From assembly GCF_932526225.1 (NCBI RefSeq), contig NC_064040.1, positions 14,878,494 to 14,938,493 on the forward strand: a stretch of 60,000 bases of DNA. Reading direction: 5' to 3'. The notes beneath the pieces were generated by a model. The model was given only the letters and a program-made list of their open reading frames with translations, was not told where the DNA came from and made no database searches. The DNA is from Nematostella vectensis (taxonomy: Eukaryota > Cnidaria > Anthozoa > Actiniaria > Edwardsiidae). The position numbers and the translations under genes were made by a program. Shown one piece after another: positions 48,601 to 60,000 of the stretch (its first letter is position 1; every line of letters begins with the position of its first letter).

Positions 48601-51600
48601 TCTTCCACCAGCTTCACATGCTTCAAACACAACAGCAATTTAGTTCCTATTTGAGATCCATTGTTAAGAGCACAGTCTTGACGGTAGTTTCTTGGTATTA
48701 CTGAGCACCAGCACCAAAAACGCAATGGAACAAAAGCCAAAAACAAAGATCTTAGAACGAGACAATGGAATAGAGTACAAAGGCCTTGAGCACCAAAAAC
48801 ATAGCTCTCCGTAACACCAAGAAATACCCGTCGTGACAGTCGTAGTGAAAGTTTAGATATCTCGTTCTTATGACTGCCCGATGGAATCTTGTTGTCATGC
48901 AAAGTTGAACTCAATAATTAAAGGCTAATAATGCGGCGCTACCTACTGAGTCACACAAGAATCTGTTCCCATCCAGGCTAATAAAAACAAGTAATCGTGA
49001 TATTCCCAATTAAATATGATCAACAAAGCATCAGACTATATTTGTGGATGGTTATTTTTGAAGTTTCTTGCACATAAACCATTGTCTATTTAAAGGTGAG
49101 CAATAACAAAAGGAGAGGTTGATCGGTTAAGCCCATCAATCAAACGCTTTGATGAAACACCCTCGAGGCACCTCGAATGTTATCTACATCTATGTGGAGC
49201 TCGAGTCTATGGCTGTACTAACAATGTTGCAAAACGAATATGCCCTCCAGCCTCTTATTGATGGGATTGGAGGTAATTAGCTTGAAGCATAATTTGCAAA
49301 ATCCCTAGAATGGTTTTCAGCAAATAATTTATGCTTTTTCAGCCGTTTTGGTATTTAGCTGCGCAAAACCATCATATGGATCATTAAAGAAGTCAAAGTT
49401 CAACAACTTCTTAAGAAACTGTCGAGTATTCAAATTAAAGTTATGACAGATCTTTTGTATGTTTTTTAAAATCTATATCATGATACTCTTGATTGTGTAG
49501 CTGGTTGTGTAAGGTTAGCTAAATACTTTACTTTACAATTACATACTTTGCAATCAATATAGCATATTCAAAGTAGTAAAATAGATAGAATATTTGTTGG
49601 TTCTTTCCCTTTTATGCAAGATATAGTGAAGGCATAGAAATCAAATGCCAGAAAAGAAGAACTTATATCGATAAAGCTCGGACTTGCCTATTCAACAGCT
49701 CCCAATCATTCAATTGCCGTGGTCTACAAAATACGAGCGACATCCATTGTATTTAGATTTTTTTGAGGGTTTGAAGGTACTAACAGTGCAATATATCACA
49801 CTTTGAAAGATGTCTAGAACATCACACGACAAAGAATGTTTGCGTTTTCAACCTTTGGTATCTAGGTAAAAACTATTAGCGTTCATAAAAAGAGTCAAAG
49901 TTCAACAACTTATTGAGATAGTGACATTTCAAAATATTTAGACTTAAAACAAGTTTGCATTAGTATATCCAGGTTAAAATCCGATGAGTATGACCGATCT
50001 ATTGTACGTTTATCATTATAGAAGACGATTTCAATATCATGATAGTCTTGACAAGCCTTATTTTTCTGTTATTCCCAGCTATTCTAAGATATGTCAGGTG
50101 TGGAATTTAAGTTTAGACAGGCCAATATCTCAAAAACGCGCCTTTCAAATCAAACAGCACTCATTCCATATTTGCATGCGTCCGTGAAGTTTCTTTTATA
50201 TTTTCTAAAGTTTAAAAAAAAAATTAGATCTTACGTCGAGAAAACACCCCAACAGTAGGCAGAACACTTGGGTGTGACTACTCCGATACTTTAAGTCTGA
50301 ATCTGGACGGTAGGGAATATTAGGGGGTTGGCCCAATAAAAAAACATTGGTATCGAACTCTTGGCAATGCGTGAATACTCAGGATCTTACAAACTTCCTC
50401 GAGGCACCTTGAGTAATACACCTAATGCTTGATGTGATGATTGCCGCGTGATGTTACAAAACAGGGATATTTATATCTACTTCTATGTAGTACTAAAGTA
50501 TATGACCGTACTAACAATTTTGCAAAACGAATGAGCTATTTGATATTTCACGTGAATACTCAGGATCTTACAAACTTCCTCGAGGCACCTTGAGTAATAC
50601 ACCTAATGCATGATGTTTGCCGCGTGATGTTACAAGTATATGACTGTACTAACAATTTTGCAAAACGAATGAGCTATTTGATATTTCATTTAGAGTGCGC
50701 TACTCAAAGGAAAAATGTTCATTTAGCCTCCCCTCCCCTCGTTTCTTCCACCAGCTTCACATGCTTCAAACACAACAGCAATTTAGTTCCTATTTGAGAT
50801 CCATTGTTAAGAGCACAGTCTTGACGGTAGTTTCTTGGTATTACTGAGCACCAGCACCAAAAACGCAATGGAACAAAAGCCAAAAACAAAGATCTTAGAA
50901 CGAGACAATGGAATAGAGTACAAAGGCCTTGAGCACCAAAAACATAGCTCTCCGTAACACCAAGAAATACCCGTCTTGACAGTCGTAGTGAAAGTTTAGA
51001 TATCTCGTTCTTATGACTGCCCGATGGAATCTTGTTGTCATGCAAAGTTGAACTCAATAATTAAAGGCTAATAATGCGGCGCTACCTACTGAGTCACACA
51101 AGAATCTGTTCCCATCCAGGCTAATAAAAACAAGTAATCGTGATATTCCCAATTAAATATGATCAACAAAGCATCAGACTATATTTGTGGATGGTTATTT
51201 TTGAAGTTTCTTGCACATAAACCATTGTCTATTTAAAGGTGAGCAATAACAAAAGGAGAGGTTGATCGGTTAAGCCCATCAATCAAACGCTTTGATGAAA
51301 CACCCTCGAGGCACCTCGAATGTTATCTACATCTATGTGGAGCTCGAGTCTATGGCTGTACTAACAATGTTGCAAAACGAATATGCCCTCCAGCCTCTTA
51401 TTGATGGGATTGGAGGTAATTAGCTTGAAGCATAATTTGCAAAATCCCTAGAATGGTTTTCAGCAAATAATTTATGCTTTTTCAGCCGTTTTGGTATTTA
51501 GCTGCGCAAAACCATCATATGGATCATTAAAGAAGTCAAAGTTCAACAACTTCTTAAGAAACTGTCGAGTATTCAAATTAAAGTTATGACAGATCTTTTG

Positions 51601-54600
51601 TATGTTTTTTAAAATCTATATCATGATACTCTTGATTGTGTAGCTGGTTGTGTAAGGTTAGCTAAATACTTTACTTTACAATTACATACTTTGCAATCAA
51701 TATAGCATATTCAAAGTAGTAAAATAGATAGAATATTTGTTGGTTCTTTCCCTTTTATGCAAGATATAGTGAAGGCATAGAAATCAAATGCCAGAAAAGA
51801 AGAACTTATATCGATAAAGCTCGGACTTGCCTATTCAACAGCTCCCAATCATTCAATTGCCGTGGTCTACAAAATACGAGCGACATCCATTGTATTTAGA
51901 TTTTTTTGAGGGTTTGAAGGTACTAACAGTGCAATATATCACACTTTGAAAGATGTCTAGAACATCACACGACAAAGAATGTTTGCGTTTTCAACCTTTG
52001 GTATCTAGGTAAAAACTATTAGCGTTCATAAAAAGAGTCAAAGTTCAACAACTTATTGAGATAGTGACATTTCAAAATATTTAGACTTAAAACAAGTTTG
52101 CATTAGTATATCCAGGTTAAAATCCGATGAGTATGACCGATCTATTGTACGTTTATCATTATAGAAGACGATTTCAATATCATGATAGTCTTGACAAGCC
52201 TTATTTTTCTGTTATTCCCAGCTATTCTAAGATATGTCAGGTGTGGAATTTAAGTTTAGACAGGCCAATATCTCAAAAACGCGCCTTTCAAATCAAACAG
52301 CACTCATTCCATATTTGCATGCGTCCGTGAAGTTTCTTTTATATTTTCTAAAGTTTAAAAAAAAAATTAGATCTTACGTCGAGAAAACACCCCAACAGTA
52401 GGCAGAACACTTGGGTGTGACTACTCCGATACTTTAAGTCTGAATCTGGACGGTAGGGAATATTAGGGGGTTGGCCCAATAAAAAAACATTGGTATCGAA
52501 CTCTTGGCAATGCGTGAATACTCAGGATCTTACAAACTTCCTCGAGGCACCTTGAGTAATACACCTAATGCTTGATGTGATGATTGCCGCGTGATGTTAC
52601 AAAACAGGGATATTTATATCTACTTCTATGTAGTACTAAAGTATATGACCGTACTAACAATTTTGCAAAACGAATGAGCTATTTGATATTTCACGTGAAT
52701 ACTCAGGATCTTACAAACTTCCTCGAGGCACCTTGAGTAATACACCTAATGCATGATGTTTGCCGCGTGATGTTACAAGTATATGACTGTACTAACAATT
52801 TTGCAAAACGAATGAGCTATTTGATATTTCATTTAGAGTGCGCTACTCAAAGGAAAAATGTTCATTTAGCCTCCCCTCCCCTCGTTTCTTCCACCAGCTT
52901 CACATGCTTCAAACACAACAGCAATTTAGTTCCTATTTGAGATCCATTGTTAAGAGCACAGTCTTGACGGTAGTTTCTTGGTATTACTGAGCACCAGCAC
53001 CAAAAACGCAATGGAACAAAAGCCAAAAACAAAGATCTTAGAACGAGACAATGGAATAGAGTACAAAGGCCTTGAGCACCAAAAACATAGCTCTCCGTAA
53101 CACCAAGAAATACCCGTCTTGACAGTCGTAGTGAAAGTTTAGATATCTCGTTCTTATGACTGCCCGATGGAATCTTGTTGTCATGCAAAGTTGAACTCAA
53201 TAATTAAAGGCTAATAATGCGGCGCTACCTACTGAGTCACACAAGAATCTGTTCCCATCCAGGCTAATAAAAACAAGTAATCGTGATATTCCCAATTAAA
53301 TATGATCAACAAAGCATCAGACTATATTTGTGGATGGTTATTTTTGAAGTTTCTTGCACATAAACCATTGTCTATTTAAAGGTGAGCAATAACAAAAGGA
53401 GAGGTTGATCGGTTAAGCCCATCAATCAAACGCTTTGATGAAACACCCTCGAGGCACCTCGAATGTTATCTACATCTATGTGGAGCTCGAGTCTATGGCT
53501 GTACTAACAATGTTGCAAAACGAATATGCCCTCCAGCCTCTTATTGATGGGATTGGAGGTAATTAGCTTGAAGCATAATTTGCAAAATCCCTAGAATGGT
53601 TTTCAGCAAATAATTTATGCTTTTTCAGCCGTTTTGGTATTTAGCTGCGCAAAACCATCATATGGATCATTAAAGAAGTCAAAGTTCAACAACTTCTTAA
53701 GAAACTGTCGAGTATTCAAATTAAAGTTATGACAGATCTTTTGTATGTTTTTTAAAATCTATATCATGATACTCTTGATTGTGTAGCTGGTTGTGTAAGG
53801 TTAGCTAAATACTTTACTTTACAATTACATACTTTGCAATCAATATAGCATATTCAAAGTAGTAAAATAGATAGAATATTTGTTGGTTCTTTCCCTTTTA
53901 TGCAAGATATAGTGAAGGCATAGAAATCAAATGCCAGAAAAGAAGAACTTATATCGATAAAGCTCGGACTTGCCTATTCAACAGCTCCCAATCATTCAAT
54001 TGCCGTGGTCTACAAAATACGAGCGACATCCATTGTATTTAGATTTTTTTGAGGGTTTGAAGGTACTAACAGTGCAATATATCACACTTTGAAAGATGTC
54101 TAGAACATCACACGACAAAGAATGTTTGCGTTTTCAACCTTTGGTATCTAGGTAAAAACTATTAGCGTTCATAAAAAGAGTCAAAGTTCAACAACTTATT
54201 GAGATAGTGACATTTCAAAATATTTAGACTTAAAACAAGTTTGCATTAGTATATCCAGGTTAAAATCCGATGAGTATGACCGATCTATTGTACGTTTATC
54301 ATTATAGAAGACGATTTCAATATCATGATAGTCTTGACAAGCCTTATTTTTCTGTTATTCCCAGCTATTCTAAGATATGTCAGGTGTGGAATTTAAGTTT
54401 AGACAGGCCAATATCTCAAAAACGCGCCTTTCAAATCAAACAGCACTCATTCCATATTTGCATGCGTCCGTGAAGTTTCTTTTATATTTTCTAAAGTTTA
54501 AAAAAAAATTAGATCTTACGTCGAGAAAACACCCCAACAGTAGGCAGAACACTTGGGTGTGACTACTCCGATACTTTAAGTCTGAATCTGGACGGTAGGG

Positions 54601-57600
54601 AATATTAGGGGGTTGGCCCAATAAAAAAACATTGGTATCGAACTCTTGGCAATGCGTGAATACTCAGGATCTTACAAACTTCCTCGAGGCACCTTGAGTA
54701 ATACACCTAATGCTTGATGTGATGATTGCCGCGTGATGTTACAAAACAGGGATATTTATATCTACTTCTATGTAGTACTAAAGTATATGACCGTACTAAC
54801 AATTTTGCAAAACGAATGAGCTATTTGATATTTCACGTGAATACTCAGGATCTTACAAACTTCCTCGAGGCACCTTGAGTAATACACCTAATGCATGATG
54901 TTTGCCGCGTGATGTTACAAGTATATGACTGTACTAACAATTTTGCAAAACGAATGAGCTATTTGATATTTCATTTAGAGTGCGCTACTCAAAGGAAAAA
55001 TGTTCATTTAGCCTCCCCTCCCCTCGTTTCTTCCACCAGCTTCACATGCTTCAAACACAACAGCAATTTAGTTCCTATTTGAGATCCATTGTTAAGAGCA
55101 CAGTCTTGACGGTAGTTTCTTGGTATTACTGAGCACCAGCACCAAAAACGCAATGGAACAAAAGCCAAAAACAAAGATCTTAGAACGAGACAATGGAATA
55201 GAGTACAAAGGCCTTGAGCACCAAAAACATAGCTCTCCGTAACACCAAGAAATACCCGTCGTGACAGTCGTAGTGAAAGTTTAGATATCTCGTTCTTATG
55301 ACTGCCCGATGGAATCTTGTTGTCATGCAAAGTTGAACTCAATAATTAAAGGCTAATAATGCGGCGCTACCTACTGAGTCACACAAGAATCTGTTCCCAT
55401 CCAGGCTAATAAAAACAAGTAATCGTGATATTCCCAATTAAATATGATCAACAAAGCATCAGACTATATTTGTGGATGGTTATTTTTGAAGTTTCTTGCA
55501 CATAAACCATTGTCTATTTAAAGGTGAGCAATAACAAAAGGAGAGGTTGATCGGTTAAGCCCATCAATCAAACGCTTTGATGAAACACCCTCGAGGCACC
55601 TCGAATGTTATCTACATCTATGTGGAGCTCGAGTCTATGGCTGTACTAACAATGTTGCAAAACGAATATGCCCTCCAGCCTCTTATTGATGGGATTGGAG
55701 GTAATTAGCTTGAAGCATAATTTGCAAAATCCCTAGAATGGTTTTCAGCAAATAATTTATGCTTTTTCAGCCGTTTTGGTATTTAGCTGCGCAAAACCAT
55801 CATATGGATCATTAAAGAAGTCAAAGTTCAACAACTTCTTAAGAAACTGTCGAGTATTCAAATTAAAGTTATGACAGATCTTTTGTATGTTTTTTAAAAT
55901 CTATATCATGATACTCTTGATTGTGTAGCTGGTTGTGTAAGGTTAGCTAAATACTTTACTTTACAATTACATACTTTGCAATCAATATAGCATATTCAAA
56001 GTAGTAAAATAGATAGAATATTTGTTGGTTCTTTCCCTTTTATGCAAGATATAGTGAAGGCATAGAAATCAAATGCCAGAAAAGAAGAACTTATATCGAT
56101 AAAGCTCGGACTTGCCTATTCAACAGCTCCCAATCATTCAATTGCCGTGGTCTACAAAATACGAGCGACATCCATTGTATTTAGATTTTTTTGAGGGTTT
56201 GAAGGTACTAACAGTGCAATATATCACACTTTGAAAGATGTCTAGAACATCACACGACAAAGAATGTTTGCGTTTTCAACCTTTGGTATCTAGGTAAAAA
56301 CTATTAGCGTTCATAAAAAGAGTCAAAGTTCAACAACTTATTGAGATAGTGACATTTCAAAATATTTAGACTTAAAACAAGTTTGCATTAGTATATCCAG
56401 GTTAAAATCCGATGAGTATGACCGATCTATTGTACGTTTATCATTATAGAAGACGATTTCAATATCATGATAGTCTTGACAAGCCTTATTTTTCTGTTAT
56501 TCCCAGCTATTCTAAGATATGTCAGGTGTGGAATTTAAGTTTAGACAGGCCAATATCTCAAAAACGCGCCTTTCAAATCAAACAGCACTCATTCCATATT
56601 TGCATGCGTCCGTGAAGTTTCTTTTATATTTTCTAAAGTTTAAAAAAAAAATTAGATCTTACGTCGAGAAAACACCCCAACAGTAGGCAGAACACTTGGG
56701 TGTGACTACTCCGATACTTTAAGTCTGAATCTGGACGGTAGGGAATATTAGGGGGTTGGCCCAATAAAAAAACATTGGTATCGAACTCTTGGCAATGCGT
56801 GAATACTCAGGATCTTACAAACTTCCTCGAGGCACCTTGAGTAATACACCTAATGCTTGATGTGATGATTGCCGCGTGATGTTACAAAACAGGGATATTT
56901 ATATCTACTTCTATGTAGTACTAAAGTATATGACCGTACTAACAATTTTGCAAAACGAATGAGCTATTTGATATTTCACGTGAATACTCAGGATCTTACA
57001 AACTTCCTCGAGGCACCTTGAGTAATACACCTAATGCATGATGTTTGCCGCGTGATGTTACAAGTATATGACTGTACTAACAATTTTGCAAAACGAATGA
57101 GCTATTTGATATTTCATTTAGAGTGCGCTACTCAAAGGAAAAATGTTCATTTAGCCTCCCCTCCCCTCGTTTCTTCCACCAGCTTCACATGCTTCAAACA
57201 CAACAGCAATTTAGTTCCTATTTGAGATCCATTGTTAAGAGCACAGTCTTGACGGTAGTTTCTTGGTATTACTGAGCACCAGCACCAAAAACGCAATGGA
57301 ACAAAAGCCAAAAACAAAGATCTTAGAACGAGACAATGGAATAGAGTACAAAGGCCTTGAGCACCAAAAACATAGCTCTCCGTAACACCAAGAAATACCC
57401 GTCGTGACAGTCGTAGTGAAAGTTTAGATATCTCGTTCTTATGACTGCCCGATGGAATCTTGTTGTCATGCAAAGTTGAACTCAATAATTAAAGGCTAAT
57501 AATGCGGCGCTACCTACTGAGTCACACAAGAATCTGTTCCCATCCAGGCTAATAAAAACAAGTAATCGTGATATTCCCAATTAAATATGATCAACAAAGC

Positions 57601-60000
57601 ATCAGACTATATTTGTGGATGGTTATTTTTGAAGTTTCTTGCACATAAACCATTGTCTATTTAAAGGTGAGCAATAACAAAAGGAGAGGTTGATCGGTTA
57701 AGCCCATCAATCAAACGCTTTGATGAAACACCCTCGAGGCACCTCGAATGTTATCTACATCTATGTGGAGCTCGAGTCTATGGCTGTACTAACAATGTTG
57801 CAAAACGAATATGCCCTCCAGCCTCTTATTGATGGGATTGGAGGTAATTAGCTTGAAGCATAATTTGCAAAATCCCTAGAATGGTTTTCAGCAAATAATT
57901 TATGCTTTTTCAGCCGTTTTGGTATTTAGCTGCGCAAAACCATCATATGGATCATTAAAGAAGTCAAAGCTCAACAACTTCTTAAGAAACTGTCGAGTAT
58001 TCAAATTAAAGTTATGACAGATCTTTTGTATGTTTTTTAAAATCTATATCATGATACTCTTGATTGTGTAGCTGGTTGTGTAAGGTTAGCTAAATACTTT
58101 ACTTTACAATTACATACTTTGCAATCAATATAGCATATTCAAAGTAGTAAAATAGATAGAATATTTGTTGGTTCTTTCCCTTTTATGCAAGATATAGTGA
58201 AGGCATAGAAATCAAATGCCAGAAAAGAAGAACTTATATCGATAAAGCTCGGACTTGCCTATTCAACAGCTCCCAATCATTCAATTGCCGTGGTCTACAA
58301 AATACGAGCGACATCCATTGTATTTAGATTTTTTTGAGGGTTTGAAGGTACTAACAGTGCAATATATCACACTTTGAAAGATGTCTAGAACATCACACGA
58401 CAAAGAATGTTTGCGTTTTCAACCTTTGGTATCTAGGTAAAAACTATTAGCGTTCATAAAAAGAGTCAAAGTTCAACAACTTATTGAGATAGTGACATTT
58501 CAAAATATTTAGACTTAAAACAAGTTTGCATTAGTATATCCAGGTTAAAATCCGATGAGTATGACCGATCTATTGTACGTTTATCATTATAGAAGACGAT
58601 TTCAATATCATGATAGTCTTGACAAGCCTTATTTTTCTGTTATTCCCAGCTATTCTAAGATATGTCAGGTGTGGAATTTAAGTTTAGACAGGCCAATATC
58701 TCAAAAACGCGCCTTTCAAATCAAACAGCACTCATTCCATATTTGCATGCGTCCGTGAAGTTTCTTTTATATTTTCTAAAGTTTAAAAAAAAAATTAGAT
58801 CTTACGTCGAGAAAACACCCCAACAGTAGGCAGAACACTTGGGTGTGACTACTCCGATACTTTAAGTCTGAATCTGGACGGTAGGGAATATTAGGGGGTT
58901 GGCCCAATAAAAAAACATTGGTATCGAACTCTTGGCAATGCGTGAATACTCAGGATCTTACAAACTTCCTCGAGGCACCTTGAGTAATACACCTAATGCT
59001 TGATGTGATGATTGCCGCGTGATGTTACAAAACAGGGATATTTATATCTACTTCTATGTAGTACTAAAGTATATGACCGTACTAACAATTTTGCAAAACG
59101 AATGAGCTATTTGATATTTCACGTGAATACTCAGGATCTTACAAACTTCCTCGAGGCACCTTGAGTAATACACCTAATGCATGATGTTTGCCGCGTGATG
59201 TTACAAGTATATGACTGTACTAACAATTTTGCAAAACGAATGAGCTATTTGATATTTCATTTAGAGTGCGCTACTCAAAGGAAAAATGTTCATTTAGCCT
59301 CCCCTCCCCTCGTTTCTTCCACCAGCTTCACATGCTTCAAACACAACAGCAATTTAGTTCCTATTTGAGATCCATTGTTAAGAGCACAGTCTTGACGGTA
59401 GTTTCTTGGTATTACTGAGCACCAGCACCAAAAACGCAATGGAACAAAAGCCAAAAACAAAGATCTTAGAACGAGACAATGGAATAGAGTACAAAGGCCT
59501 TGAGCACCAAAAACATAGCTCTCCGTAACACCAAGAAATACCCGTCTTGACAGTCGTAGTGAAAGTTTAGATATCTCGTTCTTATGACTGCCCGATGGAA
59601 TCTTGTTGTCATGCAAAGTTGAACTCAATAATTAAAGGCTAATAATGCGGCGCTACCTACTGAGTCACACAAGAATCTGTTCCCATCCAGGCTAATAAAA
59701 ACAAGTAATCGTGATATTCCCAATTAAATATGATCAACAAAGCATCAGACTATATTTGTGGATGGTTATTTTTGAAGTTTCTTGCACATAAACCATTGTC
59801 TATTTAAAGGTGAGCAATAACAAAAGGAGAGGTTGATCGGTTAAGCCCATCAATCAAACGCTTTGATGAAACACCCTCGAGGCACCTCGAATGTTATCTA
59901 CATCTATGTGGAGCTCGAGTCTATGGCTGTACTAACAATGTTGCAAAACGAATATGCCCTCCAGCCTCTTATTGATGGGATTGGAGGTAATTAGCTTGAA
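24621..60000. repeat. 2,142/2,143-bp satellite array (about 16.5 copies, runs off the window)
   Basis: Head-to-tail monomers; a marker sequence starting atgagtatgaccgatct occurs at 24274, 26415, 28557, 30700, 32843, 34986, 37128 and so on to 58555, always 2,141-2,143 bp apart. Copies are almost identical; I see only a few single-base variants and an A-run of 9 or 10. Each monomer contains three copies of a GTACTAACAAT-TTGCAAAACGAAT motif, two of agtcaaagttcaacaactt, and a 147-bp foldback element. Three small open frames (63, 67 and 108-112 codons) recur only because the DNA is identical. No 5S rRNA, snRNA, histone or tRNA gene recognised. Confidence 0.97.
25106..25268. mobile_element. 147-bp foldback MITE with 8-bp target duplication, one per monomer
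   Basis: GTCTTGAC at 25106-25113 and 25261-25268 flanks an element whose ends are inverted: GGTAGTTTCTTGGTATTAC on the left, GGGTATTTCTTGGTGTTAC read from the right. An 8-bp duplication fits hAT- or Merlin-type transposition; the family is not certain. Present at the same place in all array monomers (next copy near 27248-27410) and absent from the edge monomer 23100-24273. Confidence 0.65.

Noticed and set aside
24621-60000. 5S rRNA, snRNA, spliced-leader or histone gene repeat
   Set aside because: The unit length would fit such clusters, but I found none of their conserved sequences on either strand of the monomer.

Overview
The window looks like nuclear DNA of an invertebrate animal. The genes have GT-AG introns, a TATA box and a secretory signal peptide. 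The rest is a Ty3/gypsy remnant, several MITE-like foldback elements and long satellite DNA. A cnidarian or similar marine invertebrate would fit, but that is only an impression: there is no rRNA or other taxonomic marker here, and nothing looks bacterial or viral in its gene organisation.

Region 1 (1 to about 17,140) holds three tandem units of 5.3, 6.7 and about 5.1 kb, starting at 1, 5321 and 12070. Each unit has a minus-strand gene (called A here) and, about 2.1 kb away and divergent from it, a decayed plus-strand paralogue (B). Gene A has a TATA box, a short non-coding first exon, a 71-73 nt intron, a large coding exon, a 288-290 nt intron and a 580 nt last coding exon. It encodes a secreted protein of 491 residues in the only intact copy (A3). 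This has a signal peptide, a very acidic Asp/Glu-rich half with 11-residue repeats, a Lys-rich linker with dibasic sites, and a very basic, aromatic-rich domain resembling papain-fold (C39-like) cysteine peptidases. A1 has a one-base deletion and A2 a nonsense codon; their splice sites and TATA boxes remain. B has its own signal peptide and the same peptidase core, without the intron that splits A at that point, but is broken by stops and frameshifts in every unit. Unit 2 is longer because of a 12-copy array of a 43-bp repeat and a partial duplication of the B region.

Region 2 (about 16,780 to 20,240) has a strikingly G-depleted plus strand to about 18,640, then a 71-bp tandem repeat (4.7 copies), which runs directly into a minus-strand, internally deleted and stop-ridden Ty3/gypsy gag-pol fragment.

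Region 3 (about 20,600 to 60,000) is satellite DNA. The left edge has diverged, partly deleted monomers, one of them split by a 1.96-kb element with inverted ends. From about 24,600 to the window end lies a nearly identical head-to-tail array of a 2,142/2,143-bp monomer (17 copies marked, running off the window). Two linked variants recur every three monomers at exactly 6,428 bp, a higher-order repeat. Each array monomer carries internal duplications and a 147-bp foldback element flanked by an 8-bp direct repeat. I see no convincing protein or structural RNA gene in the satellite.
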